From assembly GCF_000731955.1 (NCBI RefSeq), contig NZ_JNCK01000001.1, positions 992,001 through 1,056,000 of the forward strand: 64,000 nucleotides of DNA, given 5' to 3'. Source of the DNA: Halomonas zincidurans B6. Its GTDB lineage: Bacteria; Pseudomonadota; Gammaproteobacteria; Pseudomonadales; Halomonadaceae. The notes under the pieces were generated by a model that worked only from the letters and a program-made list of their open reading frames with translations, searched no databases and had not been told where the DNA came from. A program made the position numbers and the translations under genes. This document shows positions 54,280-64,000 of the stretch, in pieces; the first letter of the stretch is position 1, and every line of letters begins with the position of its first letter.

Positions 54280-55545
54280 ATGGACAAGCTGATCATCACC
54301 GGTAACGGCCCGCTCAACGGCGAGGTCTGGGCGAGCGGGGCGAAGAATTCCGCGCTGCCGATCCTGGCCGCCACGCTGCTCGCCGACGAGCCCGTCATCA
54401 TCGGCAACCTGCCGCACCTTCAGGACATCACCACCACGCTGGAATTGCTCGCGCATATGGGCGTCGAGCCGGTGATGGGCGAGAAAATGAGCATCCAGCT
54501 CGACGGCTCCCAGGTCCGCGAGTGCCACGCGCCCTATGAGCTGGTCAAGAAGATGCGCGCCTCGATCCTGGTGCTGGGGCCGTTGCTGGCGCATTTCGGC
54601 CAGGCCGACGTGTCGTTGCCCGGCGGTTGCGCGATCGGCACCCGGCCGGTCGACCTGCATATTCGCGGTCTGGAAGCCATGGGCGCCGACATCACGGTGG
54701 AGGGCGGCTATATCCGGGCCCGCGTCGATGGTCGCCTCAAGGGCGCGACGGTCATCTTCGACACCGTCACCGTCACCGGCACCGAGAACCTGCTGATGGC
54801 GGCGGCGCTTGCCGAGGGCACCACCGTGCTGGAGAACGCCGCCCGCGAACCGGAAGTGGTCGACCTGGCCGCGTGCCTGATCGCGATGGGGGCGAAGATC
54901 CGCGGCCAGGGCAGCGATACCATCACCGTCGAAGGGGTCGAGCGCTTGCACGGCTGCCACTACGACGTGATGCCCGATCGCATCGAGACCGGCACCTTTC
55001 TGGTCGCCGCGGCGGCCTCGGGGGGCTGCGTCCGAGTGCGCAATACCCGCGCCGACATCCTCGACGCGGTGCTCGCCAAGCTGGAAGAGGCGGGGGCGAT
55101 GGTCCGCCACGCCGACGATTGGATCGAACTCGACATGCAGGGGCGCCGCCCGCGTGCGGTCAACGTCAGAACCGCGCCGTACCCGGCGTTTCCCACCGAC
55201 ATGCAGGCCCAGTTCATGGCCTTGAACTGCATCGCCGACGGCACCGGCCGCGTCGTCGAGACGATCTTCGAGAACCGCTTCATGCACGTGCAGGAGCTCA
55301 AGCGCATGGGCGCCGAGATCGCCATCGAAGGCAACACCGCGATCGTGACCGGGGTCCGGCGGCTTTCCGGTGCGCCGGTTATGGCCACCGATCTGCGGGC
55401 TTCGGCCAGCCTGGTCGTGGCTGCCATGATCGCCGAGGGCGAGACGCTGGTCGATCGCATCTACCACATCGATCGCGGCTACGAGTGCATCGAGGAAAAG
55501 CTTCAGTCGCTCGGCGCCAAGATCCGCCGCGTGCCCGGTCACTGA
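54280..55545 (+). CDS. murA: UDP-N-acetylglucosamine 1-carboxyvinyltransferase MurA
   Basis: 421-residue enzyme of the first committed peptidoglycan step. Lys22 (SGAKNSALP) and the fosfomycin-target Cys117 in PGGCAIGTRPVDLH are present, so fosfomycin binding is expected. It starts 13 bases after ibaG. Confidence 0.97.
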   Translation: MDKLIITGNGPLNGEVWASGAKNSALPILAATLLADEPVIIGNLPHLQDITTTLELLAHMGVEPVMGEKMSIQLDGSQVRECHAPYELVKKMRASILVLGPLLAHFGQADVSLPGGCAIGTRPVDLHIRGLEAMGADITVEGGYIRARVDGRLKGATVIFDTVTVTGTENLLMAAALAEGTTVLENAAREPEVVDLAACLIAMGAKIRGQGSDTITVEGVERLHGCHYDVMPDRIETGTFLVAAAASGGCVRVRNTRADILDAVLAKLEEAGAMVRHADDWIELDMQGRRPRAVNVRTAPYPAFPTDMQAQFMALNCIADGTGRVVETIFENRFMHVQELKRMGAEIAIEGNTAIVTGVRRLSGAPVMATDLRASASLVVAAMIAEGETLVDRIYHIDRGYECIEEKLQSLGAKIRRVPGH

Positions 55546-55586
55546 GCCTTCCGAGCCGTCTGGAAACACCTGGAATCGAAGTCGCC

Positions 55587-56243
55587 ATGTCAAAGCAATT
55601 GATACTCGCCCTGTCGAAGGGGCGCATTCTCGACGAGACGTTGCCGCTGCTGGCCGATGCCGGGGTGGAGCCGAGCGAGGATCTCGGCAAGAGCCGCAAG
55701 CTTTTGTTCGACACCAATCTGGAAGGCATCAAGCTGGTGGTGATCCGCGCTACCGACGTGCCCACCTATGTACAGATGGGCGCCGCCGATCTGGGGGTCG
55801 CCGGCAAGGACGTGCTGCTCGAACACGGCGCCGAAGGGCTCTATGAACCGCTCGATCTGGAGATCGCCCGCTGCCGCCTGATGACCGCCGGTGTCACCGG
55901 CATGCAGGCACGCCATGCGCGGCGCCGGGTGGCGACCAAGTTCGTCAATATCGCGCGGCGCTACTACGCCGAGCAGGGCATTCAGGCCGAGGTCATCAAG
56001 CTCTATGGCGCCATGGAACTGGCGCCGCTGATGAACCTCGCCGACGAGATCGTCGATATCGTCGACACCGGCAACACGCTGCGCGCCAACGGCATGGAGC
56101 CGCGCGAGCTGATCGCCGACATCAGCACGCGGCTGGTGGTCAACAAGGCCGCCATGACCATGCAACACGAGCGTCTCAAGCCGCTGATCGAACGCCTGCG
56201 CCAGGCCGTCGAGGCGCGCCACGCCAAGGCCCCGGTTTCCTGA
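55587..56243 (+). CDS. hisG: ATP phosphoribosyltransferase, short form
   Basis: 218-residue HisG of the short type, first enzyme of histidine synthesis; this form lacks the C-terminal regulatory domain and normally needs HisZ, which is not in the window. LALSKGRILDETLPLL, RATDVPTYVQMGAADLGVAGKD and the PRPP loop VDIVDTGNTLRANG are typical. The ATG follows the murA stop by 41 bases. Confidence 0.95.
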   Translation: MSKQLILALSKGRILDETLPLLADAGVEPSEDLGKSRKLLFDTNLEGIKLVVIRATDVPTYVQMGAADLGVAGKDVLLEHGAEGLYEPLDLEIARCRLMTAGVTGMQARHARRRVATKFVNIARRYYAEQGIQAEVIKLYGAMELAPLMNLADEIVDIVDTGNTLRANGMEPRELIADISTRLVVNKAAMTMQHERLKPLIERLRQAVEARHAKAPVS

Positions 56244-56286
56244 TTCCCGGCGCTGCGAGTCGAGCGCCACAGACGAGGTTCGCATC

Positions 56287-57621
56287 ATGGCCGATACCGT
56301 TACCGACAGTGCCACCGAGAGCTTCAAGATGCCCCGGCTGGATACCCGGGATGAGGATTTTGGTCCGCTGCTCGAGGTCTTGCTCGATTGGGAGGGCGTC
56401 TCCGACGCCGAAGTTCAAAAGCGCGTCAGTCAGATCATCGAAGACGTGCGTACGCGCGGCGACGCCGCGCTGGTCGAGCTGACCCGGCGCTTCGATCGCG
56501 TCGAGGCGGACAGCGTCGAGGCGCTGACGCTCAGCCCCGAGCGCCTTGAGCAGGCCTTCGATAGCCTCCCCGATGCCCAGCGCGAGGCCCTGGCACACGC
56601 GGCACAGCGGATCCGCAGCTATCATCGCCATCAGAAACCCGAATCCTGGCAATACCGCGAAGCCGACGGCACGCTGCTGGGCCAGCAGATCACCGCGCTC
56701 GACCGGGCCGGCATCTATGTGCCCGGCGGCAAGGCGGCCTATCCCTCATCGGTGTTGATGAACGCGATCCCGGCGCATGTCGCCGGCGTGCGCGAGATCG
56801 TCATGGTGGTGCCCACGCCGGATGGCGTACTCAACGATCTGGTGCTGGCCGCCGCGCACGTGGCGGGGGTCGATCACGTCTTCACCATCGGCGGGGCGCA
56901 GGCGATCGCCGCGCTGGCCTACGGCACCGAAAGCGTGCCGCGAGTCGACAAGATCGTCGGGCCCGGCAACATCTACGTGGCGACCGCCAAGCGCGCGGTA
57001 TTCGGCCAGGTCGGCATCGACATGATCGCCGGCCCTTCGGAGATTCTGGTGGTCAGCGATGGCGGCACCGATCCCGACTGGTTGGCCATGGACCTGTTTT
57101 CCCAGGCCGAGCACGACGAGGATGCCCAGGCGATTCTGGTGGGCTGGGACGCGGCGCATCTCGACGCCGTCGAGGCGGCGATCGAGCGATTACTGCCGAC
57201 GTTGGAGCGCGCGCCGATCGTGCGCGCCTCGTTGCGCTCGCGTGGCGCGCTGATTCGTTGCCGGGATCGCGACGAGGCGCTGGCGTTGGTCAACCGCATC
57301 GCCCCCGAGCATCTGGAATTGTCGGTGGCCGATCCCGAGTCCTGGCTGCACGAGGTGCGTCACGCCGGGGCAATCTTCATGGGCCGCTATACGGCCGAGG
57401 CGCTGGGCGATTACTGCGCGGGGCCCAACCATGTGCTGCCGACCTCGGGAACGGCGCGCTTCTCGTCGCCGTTGGGGGTTTACGACTTCCAGAAGCGTTC
57501 TTCGATCATCCACTGTTCCGCCAAGGGCGCGGCGACACTTGGCCGCACCGCCTCGGTGCTGGCGCGGGGCGAAGCACTTACCGCCCATGCGCGCTCGGCG
57601 GAGAATCGCATCGACGACTGA
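56287..57621 (+). CDS. hisD: Histidinol dehydrogenase
   Basis: 444-residue Zn-dependent enzyme for the last two steps of histidine synthesis. YVPGGKAAYPSSVLMNAIPA, the FTIGGAQAIAALAYGT loop, GPSEILVV and the catalytic NRIAPEHLEL are intact. In pseudomonads hisC normally follows; here a terminator and a convergent protease follow instead. Confidence 0.96.
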   Translation: MADTVTDSATESFKMPRLDTRDEDFGPLLEVLLDWEGVSDAEVQKRVSQIIEDVRTRGDAALVELTRRFDRVEADSVEALTLSPERLEQAFDSLPDAQREALAHAAQRIRSYHRHQKPESWQYREADGTLLGQQITALDRAGIYVPGGKAAYPSSVLMNAIPAHVAGVREIVMVVPTPDGVLNDLVLAAAHVAGVDHVFTIGGAQAIAALAYGTESVPRVDKIVGPGNIYVATAKRAVFGQVGIDMIAGPSEILVVSDGGTDPDWLAMDLFSQAEHDEDAQAILVGWDAAHLDAVEAAIERLLPTLERAPIVRASLRSRGALIRCRDRDEALALVNRIAPEHLELSVADPESWLHEVRHAGAIFMGRYTAEALGDYCAGPNHVLPTSGTARFSSPLGVYDFQKRSSIIHCSAKGAATLGRTASVLARGEALTAHARSAENRIDD

Positions 57622-57660
57622 GTGGCGTGCCGTGCGGCTTGCGCCCGCCGGCGCATGAAC

Positions 57661-57689
57661 ACGGGCCTGCCCGACGCGGGCCCGTTTCT
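57661..57689 (+). terminator. Rho-independent terminator after hisD
   Basis: ACGGGCC and GGCCCGT form a 7-bp stem followed by TTTCT, 39 bases after the hisD stop and before the convergent protease gene. Confidence 0.65.
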
Positions 57690-57720
57690 ATGGGCGAGTG
57701 AATTTCACGGCTGACCGCGT

Positions 57721-58962
<1,242 letters not shown>

Positions 58963-59077
58963 GTATGATCCTTGAGCAAGGGGCCGCCAGCGCCACGCTT
59001 GTGTCGAAGCCGATGGGTGCAGCCATTACAATGGCGGCAGTGTATCACCGCCTTTTCATGAATGCCCGGGAGGAGCC

Positions 59078-59836
59078 ATGCTGGCACGCGACCAACTGAT
59101 ACAAGCCTGCGATGCCGAGCTGCATGCGGCGCGGTTCAAGGATTATACCTTCAACGGCTTGCAGGTGGCCGGCCGCGAGCGGGTCGCCAGGGTGATGAGC
59201 GGCGTGACCGCTTGCCAGGCGCTGGTTGACGAGGCGGTTGCCTGGGGAGCCGATCTGCTACTGGTGCATCACGGTTATTTCTGGAAGAACGAGCCGCTGG
59301 CGATCACCGGCATGAAGCGTCGGCGGCTCGCGGCGCTGCTGGCCAACGATATCAACCTGCTCGCCTATCATCTGCCGCTGGACGCTCACGTCAGCCTGGG
59401 CAACAACGCCTGCCTGGCCGAACGGCTGGGCTTTCGGGTCAACGGCTGCGCCGATGGCGAACTGGGCGAAGGCCTGATATGGCTGGGCGAGCCGGCAAGC
59501 GCCATGGATACGACGGCCATGGGACGTCATCTGGCGGCGGTATTGAATCGCCAGCCGACGGTGATCAGCGGTCATGCCCGCGAGATTCGCCGTATCGCCT
59601 GGTGTACCGGGGGCGCCCAGGACATGATTGCCCAGGCCGCCGAGGCGGGAGCGGAGGCGTTCATTTCCGGCGAGATATCCGAGCGCACAACGCACATGGC
59701 CCGCGAGATGGGAATCAGCTATTTCGCGGCCGGCCACCACGCCACCGAGCGTTACGGTGTCCAGGCGCTCGGCGAATGGCTGGGGAGGGAGCTGGGTGTC
59801 GAGCACCGTTTCGTGGATATCGATAACCCGGCCTGA
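59078..59836 (+). CDS. Nif3-family dinuclear metal protein (YbgI type)
   Basis: 252-residue protein of the NIF3/YbgI family, a dinuclear-metal fold with possible GTP cyclohydrolase-like activity; the cellular role is not established. The metal ligands are in LLVHHGYFWKNE, YHLPLDAH and the C-terminal GHHATERYG. Divergent from the degS-type gene with a 115-base gap. Confidence 0.9.
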   Translation: MLARDQLIQACDAELHAARFKDYTFNGLQVAGRERVARVMSGVTACQALVDEAVAWGADLLLVHHGYFWKNEPLAITGMKRRRLAALLANDINLLAYHLPLDAHVSLGNNACLAERLGFRVNGCADGELGEGLIWLGEPASAMDTTAMGRHLAAVLNRQPTVISGHAREIRRIAWCTGGAQDMIAQAAEAGAEAFISGEISERTTHMAREMGISYFAAGHHATERYGVQALGEWLGRELGVEHRFVDIDNPA

Positions 59837-59859
59837 TGACCCGCATAGCCTGCTACAAG

Positions 59860-59883
59860 CCGCTGCGCTCAGTAGCGCAGCGG
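59860..59883. terminator. Perfect hairpin at the convergent nif3/zapG junction
   Basis: CCGCTGCGCT, loop CAGT, AGCGCAGCGG: a 10-bp stem spanning the zapG stop codon and lying 23 bases after the nif3-like stop. No U-run on either side, so termination would be imperfect. Confidence 0.5.
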
Positions 59884-60315
59884 AGTTGCGGGATCGGCCG
59901 TTTGCTCGCGCTGACGCAGGCCGAAGTCCTCGGCCAGCGTGCCTCGGCCATCGTCGGCATAGTCGCGCGGGGCAGGCGCGTCGCCATCGCTGGGCGTCTC
60001 CTCCTCGCCCTGACCACTCAGGCGGCGCTTGATCTGCAGGTCGTCGCACAGTTGGTCGGCGCCCTGGGCGAGCTGTTGTTCGAGCTCGTGACTCTGGCGC
60101 TGAATGCTGGTTACCAGGTCCGCCGCGCGGGCGAAGTGATCGTTGAGCACGCCCTTCATCTGGCTCAGCTCGAGTTCGGTCTCGGCCAATCGCTGGCGGG
60201 TTTTCTGGTTGCGCGCGACATTGGCGTTGAGCAGGTGATAGCCCAGGGCGCCGATGCCGACACCCGCCAACAGACTGGCGATTGCCAGGATCCAATCGAT
60301 GTTGCCTTGATACAC
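59869..60315 (-). CDS. zapG: Cell-division/envelope protein ZapG (YhcB, DUF1043)
   Basis: 148-residue inner-membrane protein. One N-terminal helix (DWILAIASLLAGVGIGALGYHLL) precedes a coiled coil (KTRQRLAETELELSQMKGVL, HFARAADLVTSIQRQS) and the conserved C-terminal PRDY motif. E. coli YhcB interacts with the divisome and elongasome. I choose a GTG start (VYQGNIDW) after an AAGGGGA site; the open frame begins 38 codons earlier without family support. Confidence 0.87.
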   Translation of the reverse strand: MYQGNIDWILAIASLLAGVGIGALGYHLLNANVARNQKTRQRLAETELELSQMKGVLNDHFARAADLVTSIQRQSHELEQQLAQGADQLCDDLQIKRRLSGQGEEETPSDGDAPAPRDYADDGRGTLAEDFGLRQREQTADPATPLRY

Positions 60316-60507
60316 GTCGTTCCCCTTGATCTCTAACCACGGCCACGACGCCCACCCGGCGGTCGTCGTGGTGACACGGCTCATTATACGGGGCAGGGCG
60401 CGCGCCGGGTCAACGCGCCGCGCGACCATCGCGGTCGCATGCGCGGCGAATCTTAGCGGCGTATAATGCGCGATTTATCGATTGCAGCCGGGAGATGCCT
60501 GACGCTC

Positions 60508-61695
60508 ATGTGCACGATAACCCCTACCTCGGCGAGCGCCAACGCCGGCACCGCGCTTGCGCCATTGGCCCGTTACCGGTCCGATCTAAAGCGCGCGGGC
60601 TTCGAGTATGACGCCGCCCAGGAGCGTGCGGTCGAGCATCTTCAGCGACTCTATGACGAGCTGATCAGCACGCCGCGCCGTTCGCTGGCGCCGATGAGTG
60701 CCGATGGCGGGCTCAAGTCGCGGATGGCCAAGCTGCTCCGCAGGCGCGATGATGAACCCGAGGCGCCGCCGGTGCCCGATGTCACCGGGCTGTACTTCTG
60801 GGGAGGAGTCGGCCGCGGCAAGACCTACCTGGTCGACACCTTCTACGAGTCGCTGCCGTTTCCGGACAAGATGCGCACGCACTTCCATCGCTTCATGCAG
60901 CGCGTGCACAACGAGCTTGAGCACTACAAGGGCGAGAAGAACCCGCTGACGCTGATCGCCGGCAAGTTCGCCAGCGAGGCGCGGGTGATCTGCTTCGACG
61001 AGTTCTTCGTCAAGGACATCACCGATGCGATGATCCTGGCCAATCTGCTCGAAGCCTTGTTCGCCAAAGGCGTGGTGCTGGTCACGACGTCGAATATCGT
61101 CCCCGACGAGCTCTACAAGAACGGCCTGCAGCGGGCGCGTTTCATTCCGGCGATCGAGCTGCTCAAGCGGCATTGCGAAATCGTCAATGTCGATTCGGGC
61201 GTGGATTATCGGCTGCGTGCGCTCGAGCACGTCGATCTTTTTCATACGCCGCTCGGCGCCGAGGCCGACGAGCGGCTCGAGCGCAGCTTTCGCGAGCTCG
61301 CCGGTGGCGAGGGCGAGCGTGAGGTGCCGGTGGAGATCAACCGTCGCGTCCTCACGGCACGGCGCTTGCACGACGAGGTGGTATGGTTCGATTTCGCGAT
61401 GCTCTGCGATGGCCCGCGCAGCCAGGATGACTACATCGAGCTGGCCCGCGAGTTTCATGGCGTGCTGGTCACCAACGTTCCCAAGCTGGGGCGGGCCAGC
61501 GACGATCAGGCGCGACGCTTCATCAACATGGTCGACGAGTTCTACGACCGTGGCGTCAAGCTGCTGATGTCGGCGGCGGTGCCGATCGAGTCGCTGTATC
61601 CCGAGGGTTCGTTGACCTTCGAGTTCGCGCGCACGCTTTCAAGGCTGCAGGAGATGCAGTCGCGGGAGTACCTGGCACTGCCGCACAAACCCTGA
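60508..61695 (+). CDS. zapE: Cell division ATPase ZapE (AFG1 family)
   Basis: 395-residue AFG1-type P-loop ATPase that binds FtsZ and affects Z-ring stability. Walker A GGVGRGKT is at 99-106; Walker B is CFDEFFVKDITDAM; TTSNIVPDELYKNGLQRARF is the family hallmark. A basic linker near residues 65-83 is slightly longer than in E. coli (375 residues total). The ATG MCTITPT lacks a close ribosome site, so the start is uncertain by a few codons. Confidence 0.92.
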   Translation: MCTITPTSASANAGTALAPLARYRSDLKRAGFEYDAAQERAVEHLQRLYDELISTPRRSLAPMSADGGLKSRMAKLLRRRDDEPEAPPVPDVTGLYFWGGVGRGKTYLVDTFYESLPFPDKMRTHFHRFMQRVHNELEHYKGEKNPLTLIAGKFASEARVICFDEFFVKDITDAMILANLLEALFAKGVVLVTTSNIVPDELYKNGLQRARFIPAIELLKRHCEIVNVDSGVDYRLRALEHVDLFHTPLGAEADERLERSFRELAGGEGEREVPVEINRRVLTARRLHDEVVWFDFAMLCDGPRSQDDYIELAREFHGVLVTNVPKLGRASDDQARRFINMVDEFYDRGVKLLMSAAVPIESLYPEGSLTFEFARTLSRLQEMQSREYLALPHKP

Positions 61696-61703
61696 TAATG
61701 CCC

Positions 61704-61732
61704 TTAACCTGAGCGATCGGCTCATGTACAAT
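61704..61732 (+). promoter_or_regulatory. Promoter of rplM-rpsI
   Basis: TTAACC (4/6) and TACAAT (5/6) are separated by 17 bases, about 110 bases before the rplM ATG. The long untranslated leader is where L13 autoregulates its mRNA in E. coli; I could not identify a specific structure here. Confidence 0.55.
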
Positions 61733-61843
61733 GCGCGCTCGCTCAACCGTTGTCGGCGGCCTGGCCGGCTGGCAACCAAGAAAAATAGGGATGGTCGAGC
61801 GCTTTTGGCGCGCGACCCAATACATCAATTGGTGATTCAATCC

Positions 61844-62272
61844 ATGAAGACGTTCAGTGCTAAGCCGCAGTCCGTCACGCGCGACTGGTATGTCGTCGAT
61901 GCCGCGGACAAGACGCTCGGCCGCCTGGCCACCGAGATCGCTCGCCGCTTGCGTGGCAAGCACAAGCCCGAATACACGCCGCATGTCGACACCGGCGATT
62001 ACATCGTCGTCGTCAATGCGGAAAAGGTTCGCGTGACCGGCAACAAGGCTCAAGCGAAGAATTATTATCGGCACACCGGTTATCCGGGGGGCCTGCGCTC
62101 GCTGTCCTTCGAGCAGATGATCGATCACGCCCCCGAGCGGGTCATCGAAGCGGCCGTCAAAGGCATGCTGCCCAAGGGCCCGCTGGGTCGTGCCATGTAC
62201 ACCAAGCTCAAGGTCTACGCCGGTACCCAGCATCCGCATGCCGCGCAGCAGCCGCTAGAACTGAACATCTAA
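61844..62272 (+). CDS. rplM: 50S ribosomal protein L13
   Basis: 142 residues, identical in length to E. coli L13. MKTFSAKPQSVTRDWYVVDA, TLGRLATEIARRLRGKHK and GMLPKGPLGRAMYTKLKVY are characteristic. The in-frame ATG 40 codons upstream is rejected because it overlaps the TACAAT promoter element. Forms an operon with rpsI (13-base gap). Confidence 0.97.
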   Translation: MKTFSAKPQSVTRDWYVVDAADKTLGRLATEIARRLRGKHKPEYTPHVDTGDYIVVVNAEKVRVTGNKAQAKNYYRHTGYPGGLRSLSFEQMIDHAPERVIEAAVKGMLPKGPLGRAMYTKLKVYAGTQHPHAAQQPLELNI

Positions 62273-62285
62273 GGGACCATTCGCC

Positions 62286-62675
62286 ATGTCACAGCAGTAC
62301 TACGGTACCGGGCGCCGCAAGACTTCCACGGCCCGCGTATTCCTCAAGCCGGGCACCGGCAAGATCACCGTCAACAATCGCGAACTCGGCGAGTACTTCG
62401 GTCGTGTCACCGCGCAGATGGTGGTTCGTCAGCCGTTCGAACTGACCCAGACCGGCGAGCAGTTCGATGCCTACATCACCGTTGCCGGCGGTGGCGGTTC
62501 CGCCCAGGCGGGCGCCATTCGTCACGGCATCACCCGGGCATTGCTCTCGTACAATGAAGAGTTCCGCAAGCCGCTGCGCGAAGCCGGCTACGTGACCCGC
62601 GATGCGCGTGAAGTCGAGCGTAAGAAAGTGGGTCTGCGCAAGGCGCGCCGTCGCCCGCAGTTCTCCAAGCGCTGA
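62286..62675 (+). CDS. rpsI: 30S ribosomal protein S9
   Basis: 129-residue S9. YYGTGRRKTSTARVFLKPG at the start, the GGGSAQAGAIRHGITRALL core and the C-terminal GLRKARRRPQFSKR, whose end contacts the P-site tRNA, are all typical. Followed by a strong terminator. Confidence 0.97.
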   Translation: MSQQYYGTGRRKTSTARVFLKPGTGKITVNNRELGEYFGRVTAQMVVRQPFELTQTGEQFDAYITVAGGGGSAQAGAIRHGITRALLSYNEEFRKPLREAGYVTRDAREVERKKVGLRKARRRPQFSKR

Positions 62676-62694
62676 TTTTCCGCGCTTTGCAGAA

Positions 62695-62729
62695 AACGCC
62701 CAGGCCGGCCAGCCTGGGCGTTTTTGTTT
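62695..62729 (+). terminator. Rho-independent terminator after rpsI
   Basis: AACGCCCAGGC / GCCTGGGCGTT, an 11-bp perfect stem with a 6-base loop followed by TTTGTTT. It isolates rplM-rpsI from sspA. The remaining ~200 bases up to sspA hold only a doubtful 67-codon frame. Confidence 0.9.
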
Positions 62730-62896
62730 AGCTGGCGTCAGCATGAGCGCTCTGGACCATGCACCTGCCGAGGCCTTCGACCGAGCGGCCTGGCACTGGC
62801 GTGATATCGATTGGCTGGCCGCGCTACGGCGCCATGGATGGCTGGCAGGGAAAAGGTCGGCGGTGTCGGTGGCGGGCTCTCGCAATCGGTATGTCG

Positions 62897-62905
62897 TGTT
62901 ATCAT
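62897..62905 (+). promoter_or_regulatory. Extended -10 promoter for sspA
   Basis: TGTTATCAT is an extended -10 (TGN plus a 5/6 match), 31 bases before the sspA ATG and after the rpsI terminator. No convincing -35, as is usual for this promoter type. Confidence 0.5.
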
Positions 62906-62936
62906 TCGGGTTCGAACTGATGCGAGGAAGTGTTAC

Positions 62937-63563
62937 ATGGGTGTAGTGGCCAAGCGGTCGTCGATGACCTTCTATTCCGGCAGCGATGATCATTACAGCC
63001 ATCGCGTACGTATCGTGCTGGCGGAGAAAGGGGTCGCCGTGGACATTATCGAAGTCGGTGACGAGAACCGCCCCGAGGAGCTGGCGGATCTCAACCCTTA
63101 CAACAGCGTGCCGACGCTTTTGGATCGCGATCTGGTGCTCTATGAGTCCAAGGTGATGATGGAGTATCTCGACGAGCGGTTCCCGCATCCGCCGCTGTTG
63201 CCGGTGTATCCGGTGGCCCGCGCCCAGAGCCGCCTGTGGATGCATCGCATCGAGCGGGAGTGGTGCCCGCTGGTCGAGGAAATCCTCTCGGGCAGCAAGA
63301 AGGACGCGGAGCGTGCCCGCAAGGAGCTGCGCGAGAGCCTGGTGGGCATCTCGCCGATCTTCGAGGACATGACGTTTTTCATGAGCGAGGAGTTCTCGTT
63401 GGTCGATTGCTGCCTCGCTCCGCTACTATGGCGGCTGCCCGCACTCAACATCGAGCTGCCGGAAAAGCAGGTCAAGCCACTGATCGGTTACATGGAGCGC
63501 CTGTTTGCGCGCGATGCGTTCAAGGCCTCGTTGACGGAAACCGAGCGCGAGATGCGCACCTGA
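62937..63563 (+). CDS. sspA: Stringent starvation protein A
   Basis: 208-residue GST-fold RNA polymerase-associated protein (E. coli 212). FYSGSDDHYSHRVRIVLAEKG replaces the redox cysteines with a Ser/His turn; YNSVPTLLDRDLVLYES and the all-helical C-terminal domain follow. The ATG has an AGGAAG site; a longer frame upstream runs through the promoter. It is co-directional with sspB. Confidence 0.94.
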   Translation: MGVVAKRSSMTFYSGSDDHYSHRVRIVLAEKGVAVDIIEVGDENRPEELADLNPYNSVPTLLDRDLVLYESKVMMEYLDERFPHPPLLPVYPVARAQSRLWMHRIEREWCPLVEEILSGSKKDAERARKELRESLVGISPIFEDMTFFMSEEFSLVDCCLAPLLWRLPALNIELPEKQVKPLIGYMERLFARDAFKASLTETEREMRT

Positions 63564-63620
63564 ATCCACCCGGTTGTGGCCGCCTGACGGTCACTTTCCT
63601 TTTCTACAAGGGGTATGCGC

Positions 63621-64000
63621 ATGCTGTCCAGCCGTCCCTATCTAGCCCGGGCGCTCTACGAATGGTTGGTGGATAACGACCATACGCCTTACATCGTCGT
63701 CGATGCCGAAGGTGCTGGCGTCCAGGTGCCCGAACCATTCGTCCAGAACGGGCAGATCGTCCTCAATATCGCCCCTGGTGCGGTTCGCGAATTGAACATG
63801 GCCAACGATGCGATCACCTTCAATGCGCGCTTTGGCGGCCATCCGATGCAGGTGATCGTGCCCAGCGAGTCGTTGATCGCCATCTATGCCCGCGAGAATG
63901 GCGTCGGCATGGTGTTCGGCCATGAGCCGGTAATGCCGGGACACGATGCACCGGCGACGCAGCGCTCGGCCTCGGACGAGCAACGTCCTACCCTCGAGAG
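63621..64000 (+). CDS. sspB: ClpXP specificity-enhancing factor SspB, 3' end cut
   Basis: Adaptor that brings ssrA-tagged proteins to ClpXP. The frame MLSSRPYLARALYEWLVDN, then YIVVDAEGAGVQVPEPFVQNG-type strand and FNARFGGHPMQVIVP, matches the SspB substrate-binding domain and is open at the window end, in what should be the flexible acidic linker before the ClpX-binding tail. The second of two in-frame ATGs is chosen because AAGGGG lies seven bases before it. Confidence 0.93.
   Translation, partial: MLSSRPYLARALYEWLVDNDHTPYIVVDAEGAGVQVPEPFVQNGQIVLNIAPGAVRELNMANDAITFNARFGGHPMQVIVPSESLIAIYARENGVGMVFGHEPVMPGHDAPATQRSASDEQRPTLE

Noticed and set aside
61724..61843. In-frame 40-codon N-terminal extension of rplM
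   Set aside because: Its ATG overlaps the TACAAT promoter box and L13 from the later ATG is exactly the family length.
62743..62946. 67-codon frame between rpsI and sspA (MSALDHAPAEAF...)
   Set aside because: Overlaps the sspA promoter and start, has no ribosome site or recognisable family, and lies where only a spacer is expected.

Overview
The window is a dense, high-GC gammaproteobacterial chromosome segment. Gene order (lnt-corC-ybeY-ybeZ-miaB, hemA-prfA-prmC, gatCAB/mreBCD-maf-rng-yhdP-tldD, rpoN-hpf-ptsN-rapZ-ptsO, lpt-kds/mla-ibaG-murA-hisGD, zapE-rplM-rpsI-sspAB) follows the Pseudomonas/Oceanospirillales plan. The protein sequences fit a halophilic Halomonadaceae member such as Halomonas or Chromohalobacter; that placement is an inference, not a database result. 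Almost everything is chromosomal core. I see no IS element, prophage, tRNA, rRNA or CRISPR array, and no gene-free stretch longer than 300 bases.

Layout. 1-5.5 kb (minus strand): the miaB-ybeZ-ybeY-corC-lnt group (tRNA modification, rRNA maturation, apolipoprotein acylation), with lnt cut by the left edge. 5.8-11.5 kb (plus): hemA-prfA-prmC, then lrp, a MoeB/ThiF-type E1 enzyme and a LysR regulator. 11.6-26.0 kb: a polyamine island. It holds a PuuB-like oxidase, a complete spermidine/putrescine ABC transporter, a PuuA-like gamma-glutamylpolyamine synthetase, a second PuuB-like oxidase, a glycine-zipper envelope protein, a second PuuA paralogue facing away from a SpuC-type aminotransferase and a PuuC-type aldehyde dehydrogenase, and a PuuR-like repressor. 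Import, gamma-glutamylation, oxidation/transamination and aldehyde oxidation are thus encoded together; no PuuD hydrolase is present.

26-41.7 kb: gatCAB (minus) divergent from mreBCD-maf-rng-yhdP-tldD (plus), then darP (minus) and pmbA (plus). 41.8-50.5 kb (minus): mgtE, the nitrogen-PTS/sigma-54 group and the lptCAB/kdsCD LPS group. 50.7-57.6 kb (plus): mlaFEDCB, ibaG, murA, hisG, hisD. 57.7-64 kb: degS/algW-type protease, Nif3-family protein, zapG, zapE, rplM, rpsI, sspA and sspB (cut by the right edge).

The least expected signals are non-coding or small-scale. Two intergenic copies of a roughly 120-base element (25.3 and 39.6 kb) can form the same long hairpin, with compensatory base changes between copies. 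A 15-bp tandem repeat lies inside the essential gene gatA. The family-typical N-terminus of MreC begins at an ATC codon. A cluster of small hairpins separates pmbA and mgtE. A palindromic operator overlaps the promoter of the polyamine aminotransferase operon.
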